DNA of 64,000 bases from NCBI GenBank assembly GCA_003194525.1, contig NBIV01000008.1, forward strand, positions 310,001 to 374,000, read 5' to 3'. Positions within the stretch are counted from its first letter, which is position 1. Each line of letters begins with the position of its first letter. Shown here one piece after another: positions 52,741-63,984 of the stretch. The notes below the pieces were generated by a model. The model was given only the letters and a program-made list of their open reading frames with translations, was not told the DNA's origin and searched no databases. This DNA is from Gracilariopsis chorda (taxonomy: Eukaryota; Rhodophyta; Florideophyceae; Gracilariales; Gracilariaceae). A program made the position numbers and the translations under genes.

Positions 52741-54358
52741 AGTGGGAGGTGTGGTAAAATAGCTGCAACCGAGCATCATAGTGATCTCGCTCCGGGCACA
52801 AGGCAGATCACCAAGCACTCTTATAGGACGGGTCCCCGAACACGGGGAATTGACCAGCAACAGGTGGACACCATGCTGCAGGAAGGCGTCATTGAACCCC
52901 CTCAGTCAGCTTGGGCTCCCCCGTTGTCCTTGCACCTAAGGCCGATCGATCATAACGCTTTTGCATGGACTATCCGACTCTGAACGCAATGACTGTTCGG
53001 AACACTTACCCGTTACCAAGAATGGATGAGTGCATCGATGGCCTAGAGGATGTTACCGTATTCACGACGCTTAACGCCAATTGTGGACTGGCAAGTACCC
53101 ATTGCGGAAGCAGAACGCGAGAAAACGGCCTTTGTTTGCCATGCCGGTCTTTCCTGACCCAAGAGAATGCTCTTTGGAATCATGAACGCCCCCGCCACAT
53201 TCAAACGTGCTTTAGATATTATCTTGTCAATGTAAAAGTGGAAGAACTGTTCGGTTTATCTCGATGACATCATCGTTTTTGGTAAGAACATGGAAGACCA
53301 TTTGAAGGACGTTGAGCTCATACTCAAGAAGCTTCAGGAAGCTGGAATCCACTTGACGCTCAAGATATGCAAATGGTTCGCGGATACAGTGAGGTACCTT
53401 GGACATCTGATCAAACCAGGACGACTGGAGATGGATAAAACCTCGACTGCGGCAATCCACAAAGCCGTCCCTTCCAGGACGCAATCGCAATTGTGTGTCC
53501 ATTTCGGCTTGTGTAAAGTCTACCGACGATTGGTTCGGCGTTGCTCGCATATCTTTGTGCCTCTGATTGCACTTTTGAAAAAAGCACAACCAAAGCAGTT
53601 GAAGGAATTCGGGCCAGCCGAGACGGAAGCGTTTGAACGCTTAAGGGAAACGCTGGTATCAGCACCAGTATTGGCCCTCTCCAGACATGGGCTCCTTTAC
53701 GTAGTCGATACGGATACAAGTGAGTACCAATTGGATTGCGTCTTATTCCAGGTTTACATTGATGGTGAACAGAAAGCAATTTGTTACTGGTCAAGGTCGC
53801 TGCGGACAGTGGAACGCAACTACTCCGTCTCCGAAAATGAATGCATTGCTGTGGTTTGGGTTCTCACGACCCTACGGCCCTACCTTCACGGGGTACATTT
53901 CACTATCAATACGGACCATTCGTGCCTCCGCTGGCTTCTCTCGATACTGGACCCATAGACACGTTTAATGCACTGGCGATTACGCCTCTTCGAGTTCGAC
54001 TTTGATGTCAAGTACAAAAAGGGGACGTTAAAACGATCACGCAGACGCGCTGTTGCGGTTGAATACATTGGGAGAAACCCAGACGATGATCAACGATAAA
54101 ATCGGCTGTTTCATGACCGAGGACACGCCTCTTTATGACCCCAATTCCGAGGCTGAACACAAACTAGACGATGAGTACAACCTCAATTTGGACGTACTAT
54201 TAGCGCGGTCTACCAATACGGAACCGTCCGAACAGCTCGAGGGTATCTCGTTGGAAGAGCTCCTACGTGCGCGACACGCAGACGCCTTTTTCACTGCAAT
54301 TAGCTCCCGTATTAACGGGGGGTGTGAGGTAGTACGCGTGGTAGTTCTACTCAGGTGA
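52741..54358 (+). pseudogene. Gypsy 3: RT-RNase H, disabled; integrase absent
   Basis: Continuing after TAG: KIAATEHHSDLAPGTRQITK, VDTMLQEGVIEPPQSAWAPP, TYPLPRMDECIDGL-like RT segment, FTTLNANCGLA, GIMNAPATFKRALDIILSM, catalytic VYLDDIIVFGKN near 53,265, then ELIL and HLTLKICKWFADTVRYLGHL. RNase H: YVVDTDTSEYQLDCVLFQ, WSRSLRTVERNYSVSENECI, INTDHSCLRWLL. A short linker (NTEPSEQLEGISLEELLRAR) normally precedes the integrase, but the frame ends at 54,358 and no integrase follows. Several stops and shifts lie between 52,740 and 53,290 and after 53,955. Confidence 0.85.
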
Positions 54359-55013
54359 AATGTTCAGAAACGGTGGCGGTGGATATCATGCAACGGTATT
54401 TCAGGTCGTGCAGATACCGAGTGGGAAAAGGCAGAACGGTGAAGGTGTGAAGTAGTGCAAGGTCTCCTATGGTGAGGCCGAGTACGGAGACACGCGTAGC
54501 CGAGAAAGGTACCAGGCGCCTAAGCAGGGAGCCGATATAACTGTAGATATCCGATATGGCGCAGCCTTTACAGGACTTTGACGAGCTGCGTCTCTTACAA
54601 CGACTTAGTATCCGTGCGAAGGAACTAAGACGAAGAACCTAGTACAAAGCACCTTGAGTTTACTTAGTGAGGGCGTCAGCCGCACTAGCGGAGAATAATT
54701 ATTTAGCTGGTCCGCACCGCACGTGCATGGCTTACCATTCGCGGGGCACTAGCTGCCACCAGCACACACGTTTGCTACTACAAATACTACACTACCCGAC
54801 TAGCGGAAGGGCTCCTACAGACAGAACACCACTCTGATAAATGGTCTTCACCTCCTTACAGACACCCTTCTCACACTGTTGTCAGTACCCGGACAGCGCT
54901 TCGATTTCCGTAAACGGCCTCTTTCACCCGTTCTGCTCGACCCTTCCTAATCAGAATCCCCTTCTCCTTCATCTTTATCTTGCTTCGTTCCGCACCCCTG
55001 CTCACACTCCATC
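54359..55013. other. Non-coding region between gypsy 3 and the 630-codon pseudogene
   Basis: The first part (to about 54,790) is where a gypsy 3 LTR would lie and shares a short block (54621-54675) with 4671-4730. The last 60 bases before 55014 are pyrimidine-rich (cccttctccttcatctttat) and end in catcATG, like a leader in front of a start codon. No gene was found here. Confidence 0.35.
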
Positions 55014-56906
55014 ATGCCACAGGTCGATGAGAATTGGGTCAGCCCTGACACACAGTTTGACTATCGCCGCCTATCGGGACGCACACCCCTTTCTCGACAT
55101 CGGATTGTTCTCTCCGCTCCCGTCGATGAGTACGTTACTGCCGCCGCTGAGTGGTTCGATGCTTCTCGCTTCTCCCCTATCCCCGTTCGTCCGAGCATCG
55201 GTTAAAAGGCAGGGAAGAAACGCCTTGGCGACGGTGCGTGGGAAGCCCTATGGATGCTCATGCGAATCCGAGTCGATGACGAACCCCACCTTAATGCCGT
55301 ACAAACAGAACTCAATGTAACCGTTGATATTCCATGATTTTGGTGTACGAAGGAATGAGATTATCAACACAGACTTTCCGTAATTCTCAGCCGGCTTTGG
55401 GATCAATATGATTCAAAGTCCGACACGGAACCCTTTCCAACACCAGGCCACAATCGTCCTGCTCTAGTCGCGTGGCGGGCACCATTAGCCGGATTCTACC
55501 TCACCTGCGAGCATGGGCGCTGGGGGGTTGATGACATCAGCGATAAGGCACGCATCTGGAGCTGTCACGCGGTGTTCTTCGGATGGAACAACCAGAAGTT
55601 CCACGATCTTCTTTTTAAAAAGCGTCAGGGCTTATATCTTCCCGTTCCGAAGTAGGAGCGGAGGTACGACGTCTCTAGGTATCTCTGTGTGCCAAATGCT
55701 CCAATTGTGGCATACTACTCGGAGGTGATGCTCGTCGAAGTGCGGCTGCCATCCATCGCCGGCACTGTTCTCCAAACAGAATGGGCAGTGCTGGCATTCT
55801 TCTCGTTCGTATACGCAGCCCGTGACGGACTACCAATGCAGTTGAAGTTCTCCGACTGGCACGTTCGACAAGATCCTCTCTTGGACGCTCCAGGTGGGCG
55901 GCTGTTTAGGCTCCCATGTGAGCTATTTTGCTTCATCGGGGGACTTCGGGTGCAAAACTTAGTCCTCGGAACCGCATCCGGCGCAGCAGAAGCCGACTCT
56001 CTCATGGATTACGTCGTCAGAATCGACTGGGAAAGGAAACTGAGCCCAGGACTCTTGTGGTACAACTACAACGAAGACCGTTTCAAGGATATTCCAAGGC
56101 ATCCTGTAGGGTGTGATGACGGCAAGGAGTACAGGAACCACCCCCATTATCTGCCAGAGTCACAGTGAATGGCTGCGCCTCGCGACTACGCTTCAAATTA
56201 TTCTCCACAAGTCGCGTGGCTGGTTCGGGAGTGCCTCGCTGGTATGCAATTATTAAATACCGTCAGCGGAAAGGACGATGAAGAAGGCGTATTGGCCGTC
56301 CAATACGGAGCGTCATATGATCCGGCTCGGACAAGTCCAGGCGTTCGCTACATGCACCAGCGCCGGGTTTGTTCGGTCAATATCGAACCAGATTCGGTAA
56401 CTGCTCTGCATCAAGTCCATCGGAAGTCCGTCGTGTATGTGGAGCCCGAATTGTCCACAGATAGAACAAATCTTTCAGCAGCACTGTACCGAGCCTATCC
56501 CAAGTTCAAAAACCGGTGTGCGGAGCTGGAAGTGCCGGTATCGGATAGCATCACGCAGGCACTGAACCGCGCGATGATATGGGTGATGGAAGCAAAGCGC
56601 CATGTGAGCTTACCAATTGCTGCGTCCCACCATTGTAAAGAGATAATGAGTCAGGTGAGGCGTGGTGATGAGACCGTGCTCGGGAATGCAGATAGTGTGC
56701 TCACCTGGGAGGACGCAATCGATGTTATAATGGGGGCACGTCGAGTTTGGCAGTCGAAGCATCGGGTGCGAGAGGAGAGTTGGGCGAGGAACATGTAGTT
56801 CCCGCTGATAACGAAGCCAATGGAACAGGTGTTCCATCGTAGGATGGGAGGCATGGCGATTCTTCGAAGCAAGGCGCGTGCTGACCGAGTGCAGTTGATC
56901 AAATAG
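55014..56906 (+). pseudogene. Unrecognised 630-codon reading frame with six in-frame stops
   Basis: One single frame stays open from ATG 55014 to TAG 56904-56906, except for stop codons at 55203 (TAA), 55335 (TGA), 55356 (TGA), 55653 (TAG), 56166 (TGA) and 56796 (TAG); there is no frameshift in 1.9 kb. The translation is compositionally normal, soluble and rich in Trp, with segments such as WFDASRFSPIPVRP, GAWEALWMLMRIRVDDEPHL, FYLTCEHGRWGVDDIS, VFFGWNNQKFHDLLFKK, LPMQLKFSDWHVRQDPLLD, GLLWYNYNEDRFKD and WLVRECLAGMQLL. I recognise no family. No RT, integrase, protease or zinc knuckle is visible. It lies between two gypsy elements and could be a host gene, a captured gene or an endogenised element protein. 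Deep conservation of frame suggests recent function. Confidence 0.65.
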
Positions 56907-57411
56907 AGTAAATGAACAATTCTTTGAGCAGGGCCACATATGGTTGAACTTGTTCATGCGCCCGAGCTCCGAATGCAGTCCAGGAGACCACAAACAGGGC
57001 GTTTTACGGACCGTTCAAATCCACATTCAGATTCGTTGTGCGATGCCTAGAAGCCCAGATACGGGCAGTTCTTTCTTTTGGCCACTCTTTCGGTTTGCAT
57101 GCCGGTCTCAAAAAATCTGAGCAATTCCGCAGCGGGTTCTTTGATACTCTGTCGTGCGCATTGGCAAACCCTTTCGCGCTGTAAGCGTTTATGCTTTCCA
57201 GGTTAGCTTCTAGAGGAGTGAACAGTTATCATTGTTGACCCTGCTTCGGAGCTGGTAGTAGAACCATGTGGTCATTGATGCTGTGCACTGCGTCCGGATA
57301 GTGACGCTCTATCGGGCGTCTGGAACGTGAACATGACTAAACTTGATTCGGGGTCCCGTTCTGGTGCGATTCTAAGATCAACTTGGATTTTAAGCGTTCC
57401 GTGTTCGGCGT
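56907..57411. other. Gene-free stretch, probably the 3' non-coding part of gypsy 4
   Basis: It lies downstream (minus sense) of the gypsy 4 chromodomain, where its 3' LTR would be expected. No coding frame and no second LTR copy is visible in the window. Confidence 0.3.
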
Positions 57412-59170
57412 TTAGCACCTCTCTTCTCTGTGGACGACGCGTCCTCGCGGCGAGTCCTTCTTAGGAAACAACGCTCCACAATGTTGTGCAGAACGTTCCG
57501 CTTCGGTTCCCATGTGGGCTTCTTTAGTCCATATTACTTAACGCGGACCAGTTCTTCTCCGTCTTTGGCAACTCTGTGGTCGATGACCTTCTCGATCACT
57601 CATTCCTTTTCTGCCGATGTGCGATCAGATTACTTGGTGTGACGGTTCTCAGCGTCTGGGACTGTGCCAGCATCAACAAATTCCTGTGTTTTTGTGATTG
57701 CAGAGCCCCTCGATATTGGTTCGCGCCTGGATTCCGGGACCGACAGTTCCGTTCGCACATTATTTTCCTCCGATTCTTTGGGTGCGACCGTGTTCGGTGA
57801 GACCTTCTCGAAAACTTAACGTCCAGCTGCCGTCACCCGGTCAATACTAACTATATCGTGTAGCCCGTCGACGTCGAGGGTGACCGTACTTTCGATAGCA
57901 CAGATGACCTTGTAGGGGCCTTCCGAGTTTGGTAGTAGTTTCTGGACGATGTCCTCGTACTCGGTTGATGCTTTCTTCCGAGGCAGGATGTCCAAGTAAA
58001 CCATATCACCTTCCTTAAAAATTGGCTGGTATCGTATTTTGGAGTCGTAGGAGGCTTTGTAGCGCTCCCTTGCCGTATCTAATTTTGTGTAGGCCAGCTT
58101 CATGAGTTCCGAAATCTAGGCACGCGTGACGCGCTTTGGTCTCTTTCGGTGTCGGGACGAGAGATGTCGTTTGAGGAAGTGCGGATGTAGGGTCATCCAG
58201 TACGGTCGCTGGAGTGTGCCGGGTGAGGGAGAGCTCGAAAGGAGTGAAACCCGTTGATCGGTGAACTTGCAGGTTATAACTGTACACGAAGGGCTGAACC
58301 AGCTTGTACCAGTCCTTTTGGTGTTCGGTTACATAGTGTCGCAGGCGATTGATCAACACTTTGTTAAACCTTTCGGCCTGCCCATTCGTCTGCGGATGAT
58401 AGGCAGCTGTAAGTACATGCAAAATTCCAAGATCGGTTGCAAGCGACTCGAAATACTTGGACACGAACTGCGGGCAGTTGTCGGTAAGTAGGTAGGTAGG
58501 AATCCCGTAAGCGCAGACCCAGTTCTCCAAGAAAGGGATGGAAACTTCAGTCGATTTCGTATCCAACAGCAATATGGCTCTACTGAGCTTTGTCAAGTGG
58601 TCCTTATTACCAGTATGTACTTGCTTCTGCGTCCTGTTTTCTGCAGTAGGCCAGGAATGTCCATAGCTACGAATTCGCATGGTCCCAATGCGAGATATAA
58701 CTTCAAATATTTCTGATTCTTGAAGTAGGTTCTGCGAACGGCTCAATATGGTTCACATTGTGCAACTGTTTCATACACATGTTGCGACATAAGGGGCCAG
58801 TGGAAGTTCCTTTGCAATGTGTAATACATCTTGAACGAGCCCGGGCGCCCAGCCAGGCTTGGATAGTGGGGGGGTAGATTACCCTCTCCCGTAGGGGCTC
58901 CAGCACGCCCCGTTGTACGGCCCCGTCAATCGGCGAAATTCTGCATAGTATTCCGGAGTGGTTGTAGTCAAACTGGGACTTCGGATCTCCAACTGATAGC
59001 GCTTTGTTCTTGCAAAACGGGTCCTCCACCTGGACGGCGATAAACTCTTTGAAAGTTGTCGGGGTGACGTCTGGTTGTTCCGGTACGGTCGCCATAACTT
59101 GGAAGGGCTCTCTTGTGTACGTAGTCGTAGGAAAACACACCAGTACATCCTTGTAAACTTCTCCGTTCAC
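57412..59170 (-). pseudogene. Gypsy 4: integrase with C-terminal chromodomain, disabled
   Basis: Minus strand from 59,170: a degenerate zinc-finger region, then the integrase core with YLLTDNCPQFVSKYF (Asp) and HPQTNGQAERFNKVL (Glu), HRSTGFTPFELSLTRHTP, and an SH3-like part (DSKIRYQPIFKEGDMVYLDI). After TAA 57816-57818 the same frame continues through a linker and, past two more stops, into a chromodomain: VIEKVIDHRVAKDGEELVRV, an in-frame TAA where Trp or Gln is expected, then YGLKKPTWEPKRNVLHNIVE (57,600-57,450). The end is TAA 57412-57414. A frameshift lies near 58,080 and another near 58,720. Confidence 0.8.
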
Positions 59171-59204
59171 CGTAACATCTGTGACGACATATTCTCACCC
59201 GGAT

Positions 59205-60512
59205 TCATCTTGGTACGCGGACAGACATGGTATTTCTTCCTCTAGGGGTGTTTTTTCGTTCCCATCGGTTGGCATGAAGGACAGCGCGTCCACGGGCAGA
59301 TATTTGATTCCGGGGCAGTAGGACTTCGACGTCGAACTCCGCAAGATGTGAGCGCCCTCTGGCGAGTCTTCCCGTCGCATCTGTTATGTTGAGGAGCCAA
59401 TGTAAAGCGTTGTGGTCCGTCCAAACGGTGAACTGTTGTACTTCCAGGTAAGGGCACAGTAGCAACATACACCATACGATGGCCAAGCATTCTCGTTCTG
59501 AGGTGCTGTAGTTCCTTTTCCTCGTGGTTAGTAAACGGCTCCAATACCCGATGGGACCGTAGTCCTCTTCATCTCCTTGCTGTTGGAGCAGCTTACACCC
59601 GACTTGACGGCTACAGGCATCCGTTTCTAGCATATAAGGCTTACTGGGTCTCGGGAGAGAGAGAACTGGAGGCGAAGTTAGTTTTTCTTTGAGTGCTCCG
59701 AATGCCTCCATATCCTTTTCCGAAAACGGTTCCAGGTCCACTGGTTGGTTCTTCTTTAAATTTCGGTTTGGCAGATGGGATATGCATGCAAATTTGGGCA
59801 CAAAGCGCATGTTAACGTTACAGAGGCCCATAAATGCTCGAAGCTCGGTCTGAGTCCGTGGCAGTTTAGATTTCCGGACAGCATCGCAAGTCCTCGACGC
59901 AACTTGAAGCTTCCAGGGTCGGATGACGTGTCCCAACTAGTCAACAGCCGATTGGAAAAAGGATCACATCCTCAGCTTCAAAGTTGATCCGGCTTCTCGG
60001 AGGAGGCCAAGTACCTTCGTCAGGTGCTTGTAATGATCCAAAACAGAACTCGAGTCTAGTATGACATCGTCGAGATACCGTATGGCACACGGCCAACGAG
60101 CCATATTCAGAATGACATCTATGGCTCTCTGGAACGTCGCAGGGGCGTTCTCCAAACCAAATGGCATCCGAATAAATCGGTAAACACCCACGTGAGAGGT
60201 GAAATTCGTCTTGCTTCTGTCGGGTTCGTCGATTTCCACTTGCCAATATCCACAGTTGGCGTCAAGGGTCGAGAACACTCTTGCATCTCCTAATGAATAC
60301 ATACACTTATTCATCCGTGGTATCGGGTAAGAGTGGCGAACCGTGACAACGTTGAGCGTTCTGTAGTCTACGCAGAAGCGCCATGAGCCGTCATTTTCCA
60401 AGGGTATGACTACTGGGCTTGCCCATTCTGCCCATGACAGTTCAAAACATCCTTCCTCGAGCATCTTCACGACTTGCTCCTTCTCCCATTCACGGGCGTT
60501 CTCACCGGATAG
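59205..60512 (-). pseudogene. Gypsy 4: RT-RNase H, disabled
   Basis: RT (60,470-59,964): AEWASPVVIPLENDGSWRFC, VDYRTLNVVTVRHSYPIPRM, FSTLDANCGYWQVEI, MPFGLENAPATFQRAIDVIL and catalytic IRYLDDVILDSS. After a frameshift near 59,950, RNase H: RTQTELRAFMGLCNVNMRFV, YMLETDACSRQVGCKLLQQ, GYWSRLLTTRKRNYSTSERE, VWTDHNALHWLLNITDATGR. Sequence style is close to gypsy 3 but clearly distinct from gypsy 2. A TAG near 60,515 separates it from the upstream protease region. Confidence 0.88.
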
Positions 60513-61442
60513 CTAGGGAACCTGATAGACGGGTCGGGAATCGGGTTCCAACTCAATCCGATGTTTGACGGCCGTGATGGTACTCATATGTCCGTCCCAC
60601 ATGTCAGCGTAGTCTGAGAGCATCTGAATGATCTTGTTCCGTTGCGGTTCATACTCTTCACCAATGTTAACGGTCGATGTCCAGTCCGCGTCCGGTGCTT
60701 TATCCTCGGATTCCATACCCCCCTTCTCAGTTATATCGAGGTCCTGATCGACTTGAGTGTAGGTCATATCATTGACGGAGAGTGTTGCTCCGGGTGCTGG
60801 GTGAGCATTATCAATGACGGTGTTTTTAGATAAGTGGGTGTGGCAGTCGCTGATGTTAGAACGCAATACATAAAGAGGCCGATTCGGAAGAACTTCCATG
60901 AAACCATTCGCAAGCAAATGGAGGTTGCGACGCGTTGTGTTGAGGTGATTCTGCAAGTAAAACATTCCGGACGCAACTTTTTAAACCAGGACTGCCGTTT
61001 CGGACATAAGAGGGAGTAAAATTGAACGGGTGGGTGGAAGTTTCATTGATACCGTACTACGGTGGATTCGAGTGGGAATGGTTACACCGTTGCGGGAACC
61101 ATTTCGGGCATTAAAAAGAACCACCGACGGTGAGTTGTGTAACAATATTTTCTGTTCCTTGGTGCAGATGAACTTGACATAGTGGTCAATGAAAAACGTG
61201 CTCAGTATACATACGACTGCCAGGTTGGATGAAACAAGGAACCGAATTTGGACCTTCAAATTACCGAGGCGGATGTCGAGGGGAATAATACCCAGGATGG
61301 TCATAGAACGACTTGACGCAACCGATAATTTTGGAGAATCAAGTGGCAGTAACTTCGATTTCCATATGTGTGGTAGTGCACGGGTGTGAATGAGGTTTGG
61401 TGAGACACATGTATCCAGCAAGTTGGTAATCATCCGTGTCAA
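60513..61442 (-). pseudogene. Gypsy 4: protease region, disabled
   Basis: MITNLLDTCVSPNLIHTRAL (61,430-61,370) matches a retropepsin active site LLDTGASPNLI with the catalytic Gly replaced by Cys; ILGIIPLDIRLGNLKVQIRF forms the second part. After a stop the next frame (60,965-60,513) holds a spacer (LLANGFMEVLPNRPLYVLRS) and an acidic segment leading towards RT (KHRIELEPDSRPVYQVP). The Gly change would by itself inactivate such a protease. Confidence 0.65.
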
Positions 61443-63984
61443 TCGGGGACTGTGGTAAAGGCCTGTCAGGACTTTATAGTTCTCACCTCAAAACAAATAC
61501 ACTGGTTCAGAAGTGTTGAAGGTGGAAGTCAGCACTTCAGAATGGAGTCTTTCTTCCGTAGCCGTGTTCCATTCGACGGCTGGGTCTCCATTGAGGCTAT
61601 CACCTTTGACAGGGCGCGGCGCCTCTACGCGTCGTGCTGAGCTTTTTCCTCCTCTTCATCTTGATGGGCATGATCTTCTTCCAAAAAGAGAACCGAACGA
61701 CGGATGTTCCTATTCGCAGGGAAAGGACTTCCGAGGATCGGAGCTGAGTTATTGGCGTGACGTCCCTGGCTACAAACTTTACCAGTTCGACTTCCCTGGC
61801 CTCCAGTGAGTTGCATCCGAAGGCCGAAATATCCTTCACCGACTCGATGGGAGTAGTTGTGCTCGAGTTGCTGAAGCACCTTACTCCGGATGTCGGCGGC
61901 CATCCACTCGCAACATGGGCGAGTAGTTGACAAGCATAAGCGACGTGCTGGGTCCCGGCTCTAGTTGAAAGACTGACGTGGGCTCTGATAGGGCGAGTAC
62001 GTTGTCGAGGATACCGTACCGTGGGGGCTCGTATGAGAGGGAAAAGCGGAGTCGGCAGTCGTTATTGGCCGGAAGGAGACACTGGGCGAGGGCATCACTG
62101 CAATGGCGTCTCCTGCCGGGTTTTCTACTGTCCCGGACTCCATACTACTTTCCGTTTCGGTGAGGAGGGCTCCGGTGCGAAACTTACGCTCTTCGCAAGC
62201 CTTCTCGATGGTTAAGTAGACTTTCCATCACGGTGAGTATCTCCTACACCTTCTGCAAAGAGAACCAACTGCGGGAATTCGATCTTTGGGTGCGTTGCAG
62301 AGTGATTGTGAACCGAAGCGTGGATTGTGGGCAGCAACCCTTCCAAGAATTAAGCCTTGAGCCAATAATCGATGAACATTTTTCCGCAACGGAGATTCTT
62401 CTTCCATAATCGGTCCGCAAATTCACTTTCCGTTATACCGGAAATCTGCCAATATGTGGTGATATCGTGGTACGCTTCCGCAAGTCTTTCGTCATTAGCT
62501 TACGTCTATAGGAGATGGTTTAAAACCTCCGGATAGGATCTTAAAAGTTCATCATCCTCGTCCAAGTCCACAGCACCAGACTCGCCCAAGATATGGTTCT
62601 TGACGAGCTCCAGAGCTGGATGGGATGTGAAGAACTGAAAGAGCCAAACAGCGGCCCCTTCGTGATTGCCGTTCTGGTTGCATGCGGTTTGAAACGCGCA
62701 AAAAAACTTGAAAACTGTGATCGGATCATTTCCACTGAAATTTCAGGGAATTTGTAGTGCAGTCCGTTTTGAAGACTTTGCTACTGTCCAGGCAACTTGG
62801 GCGACGTACTTTCTGGAAAGTTTCATCGAGCGATAGGTCTTGAAGTTCAAAAACGTGGCGAAGTCTTGATTGTTCGGTTTGATTTGCCGGATACGGGAGA
62901 CTTCAGATTCATCTTCTGTATCAGAGGATTGACTTGTATCCGAGTCAGAGCGATCAGACTCGGTGTCGGATTCTGAATGTACATAACGAGAATAACGCGA
63001 CCCTCGACGGTTTCGGTTACAATTATTCCTTTTGTTACGCTTCGTTCTCTCCGACTTTGGTTTGATGTTCGAAGTGACTCGCGCGATCTCCCTATCATGG
63101 AGGAGGCCATCCGAGTTTGGTACCAGAAATGGATCCAAGTTCGACGTGCAACTCACGAGCTCTTGATCATGGGGGAGGCCGTCCGAGTTCTGATTCACCT
63201 GAGCCTATAAGGGATTCGACGTTCCCCAGATGATCTCTTTAACAACGAGGAGCCTTTCCGTTCTGGTATTTCGAGCGACGTTCGACATGCCTGCCGTGAG
63301 CTGCTCCTGACGGGGAAGGCCGCCCGCATTGAATACTTCATCCATAGAGGGTTCAGCGCAGATTTCCATGTTGGGGTGACTGTTTTGCTGCAACACTTCT
63401 GTTGCAGGGATAGGTTGAGGGTGAGTTTCAGCATGTAACAAACGCTGCCTGCGGAGCTGGTGCGCGATCTCCGTTTCCAGGGGTTCGAAAACCGAGTCTG
63501 TTACAAGAGAAGCATTCCGTAGACGGGTGGAAACACTTTACACAATGATGGGAAGTTGCATTTCTATTCCAGACAAGACTTGCTTTTCAAGGACAGTATC
63601 GACCTGAACAGGTACTCGATTGGAGAGTTCCTCCGACAACCACCTCTCCAACTGGGGAAGAAGGGTGGCAAAATCCAAGACGCTTGGTGCGTCTAGTAAG
63701 GCAGAGATTACCAAATCGAGGGCACGATCCTGCACGGGGGATGCAGGTCCAAGGTCTCCTCCTCCACGTTCCGTGTTCGGTTGTGCTTCCCCAGTGCGGC
63801 GCAGCAAACAATCCGGGTTTTCAACGCCTGTTACAATCTCTTGGGGCTCACTGAGCGTGCTGTTGGACCGTGGTGGTGGCAAAGACATTGCAGGAGAATT
63901 AGATTCCGGGCGCACACGGCTGCATGTCGATGAAGCCAATTTTGGACGAGCGAGCTCGTCAAGCCGGGACGGTTTGGAAGTCAT
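61443..63984 (-). pseudogene. Gypsy 4: gag region, disabled
   Basis: A start at ATG 63984-63982 opens a Pro/Ser/Glu-rich frame to 63,538. Farther on comes a Ser/Asp-rich stretch (ESDTESDRSDSDTSQSSDTE, about 62,960) and, in changing frames between 62,760 and 62,220, a capsid-like segment (ALELVKNHILGESGAVDLDE, EFADRLWKKNLRCGK, RFTITLQRTQ in another frame). A cysteine cluster near 61,900-61,930 followed by KVLQQLEHNYSHRVGE could be the knuckle region. Many stops. The element's 5' LTR lies outside the window. Confidence 0.6.

Noticed and set aside
54841-55320. Plus-strand open frame of 159 codons
   Set aside because: It overlaps the start of the 630-codon frame in another phase; the latter continues as a sensible protein for 1.9 kb, this one does not.
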